Origin: Myxococcales bacterium 68-20
GTDB taxonomy: Bacteria; Myxococcota_A; Polyangia; Polyangiales; Polyangiaceae
Direction of reading: 5' to 3'
DNA: 64,000 nt
Assembly (NCBI GenBank): GCA_001899635.1
Contig: MKVQ01000030.1
Coordinates: 44,450 to 108,449 of the forward strand
In this document: piece after piece, positions 46,401 through 55,182 of the stretch
Layout of the letters: the number at the start of each line of letters is the position of its first letter
Position numbering within the stretch: position 1 is the first letter of the stretch
Translations under genes and position numbers: made by a program
Notes under the pieces: generated by a model
Databases searched by the model: none
What the model was told of the DNA's origin: nothing
Seen by the model: the letters and a program-made list of their open reading frames with translations, nothing else

Positions 46401-47633
46401 CTCGCGCTCATCGACATCGAGGCGCGGCAGGGCCCCGACAAGATCAAGAAGCAGTTCGGCGTGGAGCGTGTCGACGCACGGGCCGTGAAGACGACGGTGC
46501 GCGAGGCGGTCCGAGTCGGCTTGAGCGACGGGGTCGCCGCCGCGGTTGAGGAGCTGAAGCGGTTCGTCATCGTCCTCCAGGAGCTCGGCGAGGCTCAGGT
46601 GGCACGCCTGCGCGACCTCGAAGTCATCGTGTGCGAGCGCATCTCCGGCACTGCCCACGTCGACGGCCGGGGCGTGGAGATCCACGTGTCTTCGAACGGA
46701 GAGCTCGTGCTCGACGGGTCGAAGGTCTACGTCATCGCGCAGGTGACCCACTCGCTTCTCGAAGGCGACGTCCTGCTCGCCGACGCGGTCACGGACGCGA
46801 TCGCGACGGCGCTCGATCTCGACGCGCTTCCCGAGGTCGCGCGTGTAGGCCCCTGCAACGAGAGCGTTCGGCTGAACCTCCTCGCACGCATCCTGCGAAC
46901 GAACGTCGATGGCGTCTGGGAGAAGCTCGATGACGCCGATCGCCGGTTGTGGGGCGCGGAGGCTCCGCTGTCGATCCGGACTGTCCATTCCCCCGAGCCT
47001 CCGCCAGCACCTCCGCCAGCCCCGGCGCCCGAGAAGAAGGACGAGCCGCCTGCGCCCGCGCCCACGAAGCCGGCCGACGCGAACAACGCCGCGGTGAAAG
47101 TGAGTCCGCGTCCTCACGAGCCCACGTCGCCGCGCGAGATCCCGTTCCGCGTCCGCCGCAATCCGTCCGGACCGGCGGCCGTCGGCTCCAAGTCGCGCCT
47201 GATCCTCGATCCTCGCCGCGCCGAGACCATCGCCGAGCGGTTCGAGAAGGAAGAGAAGCGCTTCCCCCACTACGTCGGCCACGCGCAGGGACGTCTCGCG
47301 TATGGGTGTGACATCCTCAGCTTCGACACGGACGCGAAGCGGCAGGAGTTCCTGAAGACCGACGACCGGTCGCTCGTCGACCGCTGGATCGAGGTGAAGG
47401 GCCGCGTGCGCGACACCGCATGCGTGCTCCTCGGCGGGAACGAGCTGAGGACGGCGGAAGCGCGCGCGGCGAAGTCGTTCCTGTATCGCGTGTACGAGGC
47501 GGCGCCGAACCGCTTCCAGGTGCTGGTGCTGGCGAATCCGGCGAACCGCGCGACGGGGAGGATCCTCGAGGTCGACTTGAAGCAGTCTGCGGAGACCGAG
47601 GCCTTCGACGTGGATCTGGTCGAGAGCGGGTAG
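43452..47633 (+). CDS. Sacsin-type GHKL ATPase with C-terminal DUF3883 domain
   Basis: A 1393-residue protein from ATG 43452. An N-terminal Hsp90/sacsin-like ATP-binding fold shows the N box ELLELLQNADDEADD (Asn about 72), DHGICVGNTG (about 91-100) and YIGNKGLGFRSVLSW (about 127-141). The middle 1000 residues are helical and unassigned. A Pro/Ala linker (about 1180-1215) leads to a DUF3883 domain at about 1290-1393: AYGCDILSF, RWIEVKGRVRDTACVLLGGN and KSFLYRVYEA. DUF3883 is nuclease-like (PD-(D/E)xK type) and common in prokaryotic defence loci. The protein probably uses ATP-driven conformational change to gate a nuclease or chaperone activity (inference). It stands alone with no operon partners. 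Confidence 0.8.
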   Translation: MDGLRERSPAPAAPILDGRTPADVWRAWLADETRSRLDEYALKPGRLASDFYADRSHARDQHGRELLELLQNADDEADDPEKSRAVIFIDDHGICVGNTGHTFTSEGVDSLMLPNNSPKRRNRARYIGNKGLGFRSVLSWTTSPIISSGNLALTFDSDHCARKLEELAARSPRIAEILERERAAGLPIGIPVLALPIFLDDATAEPRGEPFHKTLLHARQLVAERLTTVVALPFDVAGAAADVREQLASIRREVLLFTKNLRTLEIRAGEKPVVWTIDRSGDEVRISSSEEKGEQVWKIVEDRGPIPFEHLPEGTEKQPDYEVKVAIQVDGAAKTHPYLVSYFPTQARFPFPLVAHATVELTNNRQNLIQSKANAFVLGRLADLMARAAEETAPLMSDPWRPLSLVTKTGALDPEIEKQGFLAVLIAAASSRRLVAVRAGDRRAATAAKQLARPAPDWLPTVRFEDVVKHTENTDLRAMLDTMQVGKLQAADLRTRLDGIASLLEAPALAALVAGLIDTHMLPTFPSPPLLRDASGRLLSPDADVFLAPEGAALDLPAWVALDFLEPALAAELQARFKITTRDELVSRLFLHYKLKAYRFGAVVDALVAATETEIARRPADALAIRREVIGVLFRLYRGGSSLEDRARKIELPTCGATTAPATSLYLSNAYPGGVLADALYRGGEAGKLVAAPPELGLEGVDVEEIERFLRWMSVAELPRRQRVHPLKQLREQMISEVPKGVAFGDYTLKNVNELRLDATLSCDYLDGFAKILATADPHAIITWLHIDPSFESWRTRGDTSVELSFKPKGKQKERTAFVPLKTAAPMHELARTPWLPTDRGKQPPRDCVRTQSKRMAGLLPSPAVDLEHPLFKTFALDRQSVNAALARAGVKSAIDQIPWDEIYRLLLELSDGSRPHDVVRAFYRAIASRTADDAPDPDSLSRRTFLANGKLLAKRRDGYEYLPVGDVRYDHNGALPAAVARELALIDIEARQGPDKIKKQFGVERVDARAVKTTVREAVRVGLSDGVAAAVEELKRFVIVLQELGEAQVARLRDLEVIVCERISGTAHVDGRGVEIHVSSNGELVLDGSKVYVIAQVTHSLLEGDVLLADAVTDAIATALDLDALPEVARVGPCNESVRLNLLARILRTNVDGVWEKLDDADRRLWGAEAPLSIRTVHSPEPPPAPPPAPAPEKKDEPPAPAPTKPADANNAAVKVSPRPHEPTSPREIPFRVRRNPSGPAAVGSKSRLILDPRRAETIAERFEKEEKRFPHYVGHAQGRLAYGCDILSFDTDAKRQEFLKTDDRSLVDRWIEVKGRVRDTACVLLGGNELRTAEARAAKSFLYRVYEAAPNRFQVLVLANPANRATGRILEVDLKQSAETEAFDVDLVESG

Positions 47634-47717
47634 GCCGAGGGCGTGAGCGCGACGTCGCGCCCCGACTCCCGGCGGTGCCCTCCATCACCCCTGCCGCCTG
47701 CCCCGTCTCACCGGGTG

Positions 47718-48446
47718 ATGAGCTTCTCTTCCTTGCCCGCCCTCCTCCTTGCCGGCTGCCTCGTCAGCTGCGCCGACGACCAAGAGCCGACGTCGCAGAC
47801 CGACGGTCGCGCGCACTTCGACACCGTCGCCGCGGACGGCACGCGGGAGGCGTTCGACATCGTGACCCCGAACGGCGACGTGTACTTCGAGCTCCACGAC
47901 CGAGGCGATGCGGGCGAGCTCTACGCCCTCGCGACGAATCCGATCGCCTCTGACCACCGCGATGAGGCCGACGCGGGCCGCATCCGCCTCGTCGTGCGGA
48001 TCCCCACGGAGAAGGTCGGCGAGGCCCTCGCGGGACGCCCGCAGGACGTCACGCCGGTGCTCGGCGCGTTCTTCACGACCGACTGCACCCTTCGGCTCGA
48101 GAAGAACACGTCGAAGGACGACGCCCTGCAGTGGTGCGCCGCCGGCGGCACCATCGTGCGTCGCCCCCTTGCCAGCGAAGGGCGAGCGCAGCCGCGTGCG
48201 CTTCACGGACGTCCGCCTGAAGGGGATGAGCGGAGCTGCGGGGGATCGCCTCGCCATCGACGAGCCCGTCGGGCCGCGGGTGATCCGTTCCCGCGATGGG
48301 CGGACGAAGCACGTGGTTGTACTTCAGGAGCGCCTCGCGACCGCGCTCGTCCATCGCGCCCGCGCGCGGGTCGCCGCGTGCAGGGTGAAGCCGTCTCGGC
48401 TCCCTTACACGCAAAGGCGACGAGGCGTGTCTCGACGCACCCGTGA
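47718..48446 (+). CDS. Lipoprotein with disrupted 3' end
   Basis: ATG 47718 gives MSFSSLPALLLAGCLVSC, a lipoprotein signal. To about 48165 the protein is convincing: HFDTVAADGTREAFDIVTPN, RLVVRIPTEKVGEALAGRPQ and FFTTDCTLRLEKNTSKDDAL, with a Cys pair. After QWCAAGGTIV the frame becomes Arg-rich and random. The +1 frame reads VAPLPAKGERSRVRFTDVRL and looks more natural, so there is either an extra base near 48160-48165 or an insertion junction with the IS91 remnant that begins about here. The true end is uncertain. It lies 84 bp downstream of the sacsin/DUF3883 gene. Confidence 0.5.
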   Translation: MSFSSLPALLLAGCLVSCADDQEPTSQTDGRAHFDTVAADGTREAFDIVTPNGDVYFELHDRGDAGELYALATNPIASDHRDEADAGRIRLVVRIPTEKVGEALAGRPQDVTPVLGAFFTTDCTLRLEKNTSKDDALQWCAAGGTIVRRPLASEGRAQPRALHGRPPEGDERSCGGSPRHRRARRAAGDPFPRWADEARGCTSGAPRDRARPSRPRAGRRVQGEAVSAPLHAKATRRVSTHP

Positions 48447-48545
48447 CACCGCAGTCGCGCGAACCCGCGGGAGAGAAATCCGCAGTCGAGCGCCCCCTCG
48501 AGCACCTTCCTCACGAACCGGGGCAGCGCGATCGGGACTGCGCCG
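48270..48545 (-). pseudogene. IS91-family transposase remnant
   Basis: Reading the minus strand, three pieces of an IS91-type transposase appear in order. (1) LPRFVRKVLEGALDCGFLSR and GFARLRCHGCVETRLVAFAC, the zinc-binding N-terminal region (48401-48540). (2) DGFTLHAATRAR, from the C-terminal region. (3) In another frame, DERGREALLKYNHVLRPPIA. The catalytic middle is deleted at about 48396-48401, and there is a frameshift between (2) and (3). The element is dead. No terminal oriIS/terIS motifs were identified. Confidence 0.65.
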
Positions 48546-48785
48546 TCGTCACCGCGCCGTAGAGCGTCTCGAGTCCTGAACGACCTGGCAGAGAGCGTCG
48601 TCCCCTCCGGTCGCCGCCGCTCGCACGAGATCGCCTCGGGCACGATAGCGACCGCGTTGGCCTGCGCGCCTCGGCCCTGCGCGTGTCGTCCTCAGGACTT
48701 ACACAATTCGATGGCCTGGCCCCGGCCAGATCGGGCCGGCACACGGGCCAGCGAGCTCTATGCCGTTGTTGTAGGAGCCCAAACG

Positions 48786-48824
48786 CTTCGGCGTACGTGA
48801 GCGCTGGGCTCGCGTACGCCGAAG
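48786..48824. repeat. Dispersed hairpin element, copy 2
   Basis: cttcggcgtacg (48786-48797) and cgtacgccgaag (48813-48824) are perfect 12-bp arms. Inside them, after one T-G pair, gagc/gctc also pair around the loop gctgg, giving a 17-pair stem. It is nearly the same as 41442-41479. It lies 63 bp past the stop of fadA (minus), so it may be its terminator. Confidence 0.7.
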
Positions 48825-48887
48825 AGAGCTACGCGGCGTCGCGGAGGTCGGCATCGCGCGCGACCTCCACGACGAAGCGACGTTCGA

Positions 48888-50051
48888 TCAGATGCGCTCG
48901 AACAGCGCGGCAGCGCCCTGGCCGCCGCCGATGCACATCGAGACGATGCCCCACTTCTTGTCCGTGCGGTGCAGGCCGTGGAGGAGCGTCGCCGTGAGCT
49001 TCGCGCCGGTGCAGCCGAGCGGGTGACCGAGCGCGATGGCTCCGCCGCTGACGTTCAGCTTCTCGTCGGGGATGCCGAGCTCACGCGCGCAGTAGACGGC
49101 CTGGCACGCGAACGCCTCGTTGATCTCGAACATGTCGATCTGATCGATCTTCATGCCCGTCTTCGCGAGGAGCTTCGTGATCGCCGGGATCGGGCCGATG
49201 CCCATGATCGCCGGATCGACGCCCGCCGTGGCAAAGCCGCGAAGGTAGCCGAGGCCGGTGATGCCGAGCGACTTCGCCTTGTCCCCGCTCATGACGAGGG
49301 CCGCGGCCGCGCCGTCCGAGAGCGGCGAGCTGTTGCCCGCGGTGACCGAGCCCTTGAGCGAGAACGCCGGCTTGAGCGACGCGAGCCCCTCGGCGGTCGT
49401 GTCCGGACGCGGGAGCTCGTCCTGCTCGAACGTGAAGGCCGTCTTCCCGTTGCCCGAGTAGCGGTACGCGGTGACGGGGACGATCTCCTTGGAGAAGATC
49501 TTCTTCTCGATCGCCGTCGACGCCTTCTTCTGGCTCGCGAGGGCGAACTTGTCCTGGTCCTCACGGCTGACGTTGAACTTCGCGGCGACGTTCTCTGCCG
49601 TGATGCCCATCGGCGTGTAGACCGATGCGGCCTTCTCCATCGCCTCCGGCGAGGCGCTGAGCTTGTTGCCGGTCATCGGCACCATGCTCATCGACTCGAC
49701 GCCACCGGCGAGGATCACGTCGGCGGAGCCGAACGAGATCGCGCCGGCCGCCGTGGCGATCGCCTGGAGGCCGCTCGCGCAGAAGCGATTGATCGTCTGC
49801 GCGCTCGACTCGATCGGCAGACCGCCGAGGAGCTCGACCACGCGGGCGACGTTGAGCCCCTGCTCGCCTTCGGGCATGGCGCAACCGAGGACGAAGTCCT
49901 CGATCTCGTTCTTGTCGACCTTCGGGTTCCTCGCGAGGAGCCCACGGATGACTTCAGCAGCGAGCTCGTCCGGGCGCTTCTGCGCGAGCGAGCCCTTGTG
50001 TGCACGTCCTACGGCGCTGCGAACCGCATCCACGATCACGATGTCTTTCAT
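48888..50051 (-). CDS. fadA: Acetyl-CoA acyltransferase (thiolase)
   Basis: A 387-residue thiolase. Active-site Cys in NRFCASGLQAIATAAG (about residue 90), NEAFA in DMFEINEAFACQ, the catalytic His in GGAIALGHPLGCTGAK, and the C-terminal Cys loop in VSMCIGGGQGAA. It catalyses the last step of fatty-acid beta-oxidation, cleaving 3-ketoacyl-CoA. Length matches the family. It lies 33 bp downstream of fadN, so the two form one operon. No acyl-CoA dehydrogenase (fadE) is in the unit. Confidence 0.95.
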   Translation of the reverse strand: MKDIVIVDAVRSAVGRAHKGSLAQKRPDELAAEVIRGLLARNPKVDKNEIEDFVLGCAMPEGEQGLNVARVVELLGGLPIESSAQTINRFCASGLQAIATAAGAISFGSADVILAGGVESMSMVPMTGNKLSASPEAMEKAASVYTPMGITAENVAAKFNVSREDQDKFALASQKKASTAIEKKIFSKEIVPVTAYRYSGNGKTAFTFEQDELPRPDTTAEGLASLKPAFSLKGSVTAGNSSPLSDGAAAALVMSGDKAKSLGITGLGYLRGFATAGVDPAIMGIGPIPAITKLLAKTGMKIDQIDMFEINEAFACQAVYCARELGIPDEKLNVSGGAIALGHPLGCTGAKLTATLLHGLHRTDKKWGIVSMCIGGGQGAAALFERI

Positions 50052-50084
50052 GACTGCCTCTTCTTCGATGGGGTGCGCGGCCGA

Positions 50085-52469
<2,385 letters not shown>

Positions 52470-52628
52470 TGAGGCGCGAAGTTTGGGGTATCTCGCGCCC
52501 CCGACGCAAGCATCGGCGCCGTCTCATCGGCGCCATCTCTTCGGCACATTGGGCCATCCGTGCCAGAACTTGGAGCTCGCGCCCCAAGAACCCGGAGCGG
52601 TGCGCCATCGGCGCGCGTAGAATCGCAT

Positions 52629-52802
52629 CGTGCGGCGGTGCACCTTCAAGCCGGCATGGCCTTCGCCTCGCGCGAAGCTCTGCCTCTCCGAGGCTACCTC
52701 GGGGGATGTTCGTGAGTATGGCTCTCAGCGCAAGACGCGCGGGGCGCCAAGACGCCCGACACGTCGTGCAACACGGGTCTCGTTGGAGTGCACCGCTGCA
52801 CG
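52629..52802 (+). ncRNA. Retron msr-msd non-coding RNA
   Basis: cgtgcggcggtgcac (a1, 52629-52643) is complementary to gtgcaccgctgcacg (a2, 52788-52802): 15 consecutive pairs, of which one is G-U. a1/a2 pairing is the defining closing stem of a retron RNA. Seven nt after a1 is an AGC (52649-52651) whose G at 52650 is the likely branching residue. Two msr-type hairpins follow: cttcgc/gcgaag (52661-52677) and a stem on ccgagg/cctcgg (52685-52705 with wobble pairs). The probable msd part (about 52706-52787) has stems gggcg/cgccc (52742-52757) and cgtg/cacg (52765-52775). It ends 10 nt before the RT start. The implied msDNA is short, below about 85 nt. Confidence 0.8.
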
Positions 52803-52812
52803 TTGATCTCCG

Positions 52813-54141
52813 ATGGATCGACGCATCGTTGGAGAGGCTCTCGCAGCCGCGTTCCTCGACGGAACATGGTCACCACAGCCGATGGCTCGGCGTGGTGCCC
52901 GAGCGATCGGCCGGCCAGGTCGATGGCTGCCCGCGCTCGCCCGGAGAACCGTCGAGGCGTTTCCGGAGGGTCCGCCGGTGGATCGCTTCGAGGACCTGGC
53001 GAGGTCTCTGGCAGAGGACAAGGCTGTCGTCAGGGCGTGCGCCACCCCGGCGCCGTGGCACCTCGCATTCGTCGCGCCGGCACTCGCAATGCGCGACGCG
53101 CATCCGAGCTGGGGGCTGCCTCGCCTCGACACCGCCGGTGACGTCGCCGCGTGGCTCGGGCTCGACGTCGGCGATCTCCTCTGGTTCGCAGACACGCACG
53201 GCCTCGCTCGACATCGTCGCGACCCGCGCCTCGAGCACTACGTCCGCCGTTGGCTTCCGAAGCGCTCCGGCGGAGCCCGGCTCGTCGAGGCGCCGAAGAA
53301 ATGGCTGAAGGACCTCCAGCGGCGGATCCTTCACGAGCTCGTCGAACGCATTCCACCTCACGACGCGGCGCACGGATTTCGTCGAGCGCACAGCATCCTC
53401 ACCCATGCGGCCAGCCACGCGGGGCGCGAGGTCGTCCTGCGGATGGATCTCGAAGACTTCTTCGTCTCGATCCCGGCGGCGCGCATCTTCGCCATCTTCC
53501 GTGCGGCGGGCTATCCGGCCGAAGTGGCCCGCTTGCTCACAGGCCTCTGTACGACGTCCTCCCCTCCAGACGCCGGCGCCCCCGTCTCCGCGGCGCCCAC
53601 GGTCGCCGAGCTCCAGGCGCGGCACCGTGCGAGAGCTCGTTACGCGAGTCGGCACCTGCCTCAAGGAGCGCCGACCTCCCCCGCGCTCGCGAACCTCTGC
53701 GCGTACGGCCTCGACGTGCGCCTTGGAGCGGTCGCCCGCAGCGCACATGCAGTCTACACACGATACGCGGACGACCTCGTCTTCTCCGGTGACGAACGAT
53801 TCGTGCGCTGGCCGGCGAAGCGCTTCGGCATCCTCGTCGCCGGCATCGCGCTCGAGCAAGGATTCACGGTGCAGCACCGCAAGACCAAGCTGATGCGTGC
53901 GGCGACGCGACAGGCCGTCACGGGGCTTGTCGTCAACCGGGCCCCCTCGATCCCGCGTCGTGACTTCGAGCGCTACAAGGCCACGTTGCACAACTGCGTT
54001 CGGTTCGGTCCGGAGAGTCAGAACCGCGAGGGGCACGCCGACTTCCGCGCTCACCTGGAAGGGGTCGTGGCGTGGGTGAGGCACGTGCAACCGGAGCGAG
54101 GAGCGCGCCTCGCGCAGCTGCTCGATGCAGTCTCGTGGTGA
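52813..54141 (+). CDS. Retron reverse transcriptase
   Basis: A 442-residue protein from ATG 52813. The N-terminal 130 residues are a family-specific extension (with TAGDVAAWLGLDVGDLLWFA) seen in myxobacterial retron RTs. RT blocks: KRSGGARLVEAPKKWLKDLQ (about 150-170), AHGFRRAHSILTHAASHAG with the retron NAxxH region as HAASH (198-202), RMDLEDFF (210-217), LPQGAPTSPALANL (282-294), the catalytic YADD (318-321) in YTRYADDLVFSG, and VTGLVVN (369-375) for the retron-specific Y region. It uses the upstream RNA as primer and template to make branched msDNA. No effector gene is adjacent, as in several known myxobacterial retrons. Confidence 0.9.
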   Translation: MDRRIVGEALAAAFLDGTWSPQPMARRGARAIGRPGRWLPALARRTVEAFPEGPPVDRFEDLARSLAEDKAVVRACATPAPWHLAFVAPALAMRDAHPSWGLPRLDTAGDVAAWLGLDVGDLLWFADTHGLARHRRDPRLEHYVRRWLPKRSGGARLVEAPKKWLKDLQRRILHELVERIPPHDAAHGFRRAHSILTHAASHAGREVVLRMDLEDFFVSIPAARIFAIFRAAGYPAEVARLLTGLCTTSSPPDAGAPVSAAPTVAELQARHRARARYASRHLPQGAPTSPALANLCAYGLDVRLGAVARSAHAVYTRYADDLVFSGDERFVRWPAKRFGILVAGIALEQGFTVQHRKTKLMRAATRQAVTGLVVNRAPSIPRRDFERYKATLHNCVRFGPESQNREGHADFRAHLEGVVAWVRHVQPERGARLAQLLDAVSW

Positions 54142-54157
54142 CGGTCGCGTGAGTCGA

Positions 54158-54181
54158 CGGCGGACGCTGCAGCGGCCGCCG
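54158..54181. terminator. Hairpin between RT and convergent lipoprotein gene
   Basis: cggcgg (54158-54163) / ccgccg (54176-54181) with a 12-nt GC-rich loop, in the 50-bp gap between convergent stops. It may stop transcription from both sides. Modest evidence. Confidence 0.35.
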
Positions 54182-54191
54182 CGTGCCTGCT

Positions 54192-54944
54192 CTACTTGAA
54201 GCCCTTCGGCTCGAGGCTGCGGAGGTAGGTGACGAGGCCGTCGCGCTCCTCGTCGGTGACGGTCCACCTGTGGCCCGGCGTGTTGTCGATCTTGATCGGG
54301 AAGCCGTGGGTGGAGATGCCCGTCGTGATCACGACGGCGATCTTCTCGTCGCTCGCCGTCGCGAGCGCCGCGGGCGAGTGATCGATCGCCTTGCCGTTCA
54401 CGTGACAGTCGGTGCACGGCGGATCGCCGCCCCCGCCGTTCTTGTAGCGGGTCTCGCCGGCCGTCCAGCGTGCAGTCGAGTACTCGGCGACCGTGATCGT
54501 CGACGTCGCGCTCTTGCCCTGCGAGGTGGCGGTCAGCTTGATCGTGCCGGGCTTCTTCACGACGACGAAGAAGTACTTCCCGTTGTCGGTGGTTCCGTCG
54601 GTACGCACCGGATTGGCGAGCACCTTCGGGACGACCTCCGCTGCCGCGGGGTCGTCTGCCGTGACCTTCAGATCGTCGGCCGAGTCGTAGACCGCCACCG
54701 GCACCGTGAACGTGTGCGTGCCGTCATGACCGGAGTACGACGTCTCGGGCATGAACGTGAGCACGCCGAGGCCCGACTCCGCCGACGGCTTCGTGTCGAA
54801 CCCGGCGTCGGTCGCCACCGGCTCGTCCTCCTCGACGAACGAGGTCTCGGTGCTCGAGCACGCAAAGACGCCGGCGTAGGTCGCGACGAAAACTGCACCT
54901 GCGAGGCCGAACGACGAGAGGCGCTTCCAACCAGCTGAAGCCAT
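54192..54944 (-). CDS. CxxCH lipoprotein with Ig-like domain
   Basis: A 250-residue protein from ATG 54944 (MASAGWKRL). The signal GAVFVATYAGVFAC gives a lipobox. An Ig-like beta-sandwich follows (about 50-160, THTFTVPVAVYDSADDLKVT, KPGTIKLTATSQGKSATSTI), then a heme-type CxxCH motif (DPPCTDCHVNGKAIDHSP, about 178-195) and a cytochrome-like end (TDEERDGLVTYLRSLEPKGF) with a Tyr-Leu-Arg-Ser helix typical of mono-heme cytochromes. Probably an outer-membrane or periplasmic electron carrier or heme sensor. The partner is unknown. Confidence 0.7.
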   Translation of the reverse strand: MASAGWKRLSSFGLAGAVFVATYAGVFACSSTETSFVEEDEPVATDAGFDTKPSAESGLGVLTFMPETSYSGHDGTHTFTVPVAVYDSADDLKVTADDPAAAEVVPKVLANPVRTDGTTDNGKYFFVVVKKPGTIKLTATSQGKSATSTITVAEYSTARWTAGETRYKNGGGGDPPCTDCHVNGKAIDHSPAALATASDEKIAVVITTGISTHGFPIKIDNTPGHRWTVTDEERDGLVTYLRSLEPKGFK

Positions 54945-55071
54945 ACCTCGAAGCTTACGGCAGCCAAGAGGCAACGCACGTCCTTCGTAGCGACGCGGTC
55001 ACGATCGCGGGGAGAAGGCCGCTATGCCCTGGATCGCCGCTTCCCCAGCTCGCGTCGAGCCAGACAGGCGG

Positions 55072-55102
55072 GCGACGGCTTCGTGGGCCCCGAAGCCGCC
55101 GC
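55072..55102 (-). terminator. Terminator of cassette B
   Basis: gcgacggcttcg (55072-55083) / cgaagccgccgc (55091-55102) form a 12-pair stem with one mismatch and a 7-nt loop, 80 bp past the stop of the last cassette B gene. Confidence 0.6.
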
Positions 55103-55182
55103 TGATTCGACCGCGCTGGAGGCCGCTCACCATCGGGCGTCGAGGGCGTCGAGGGCAGCACCGTCCGCGGATGCCGGGGCGT

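Noticed and set aside
52870..54417. Minus-strand 515-codon frame overlapping the RT gene
   Set aside because: It is a shadow of the RT gene with no recognisable domain; the plus strand has all RT motifs.
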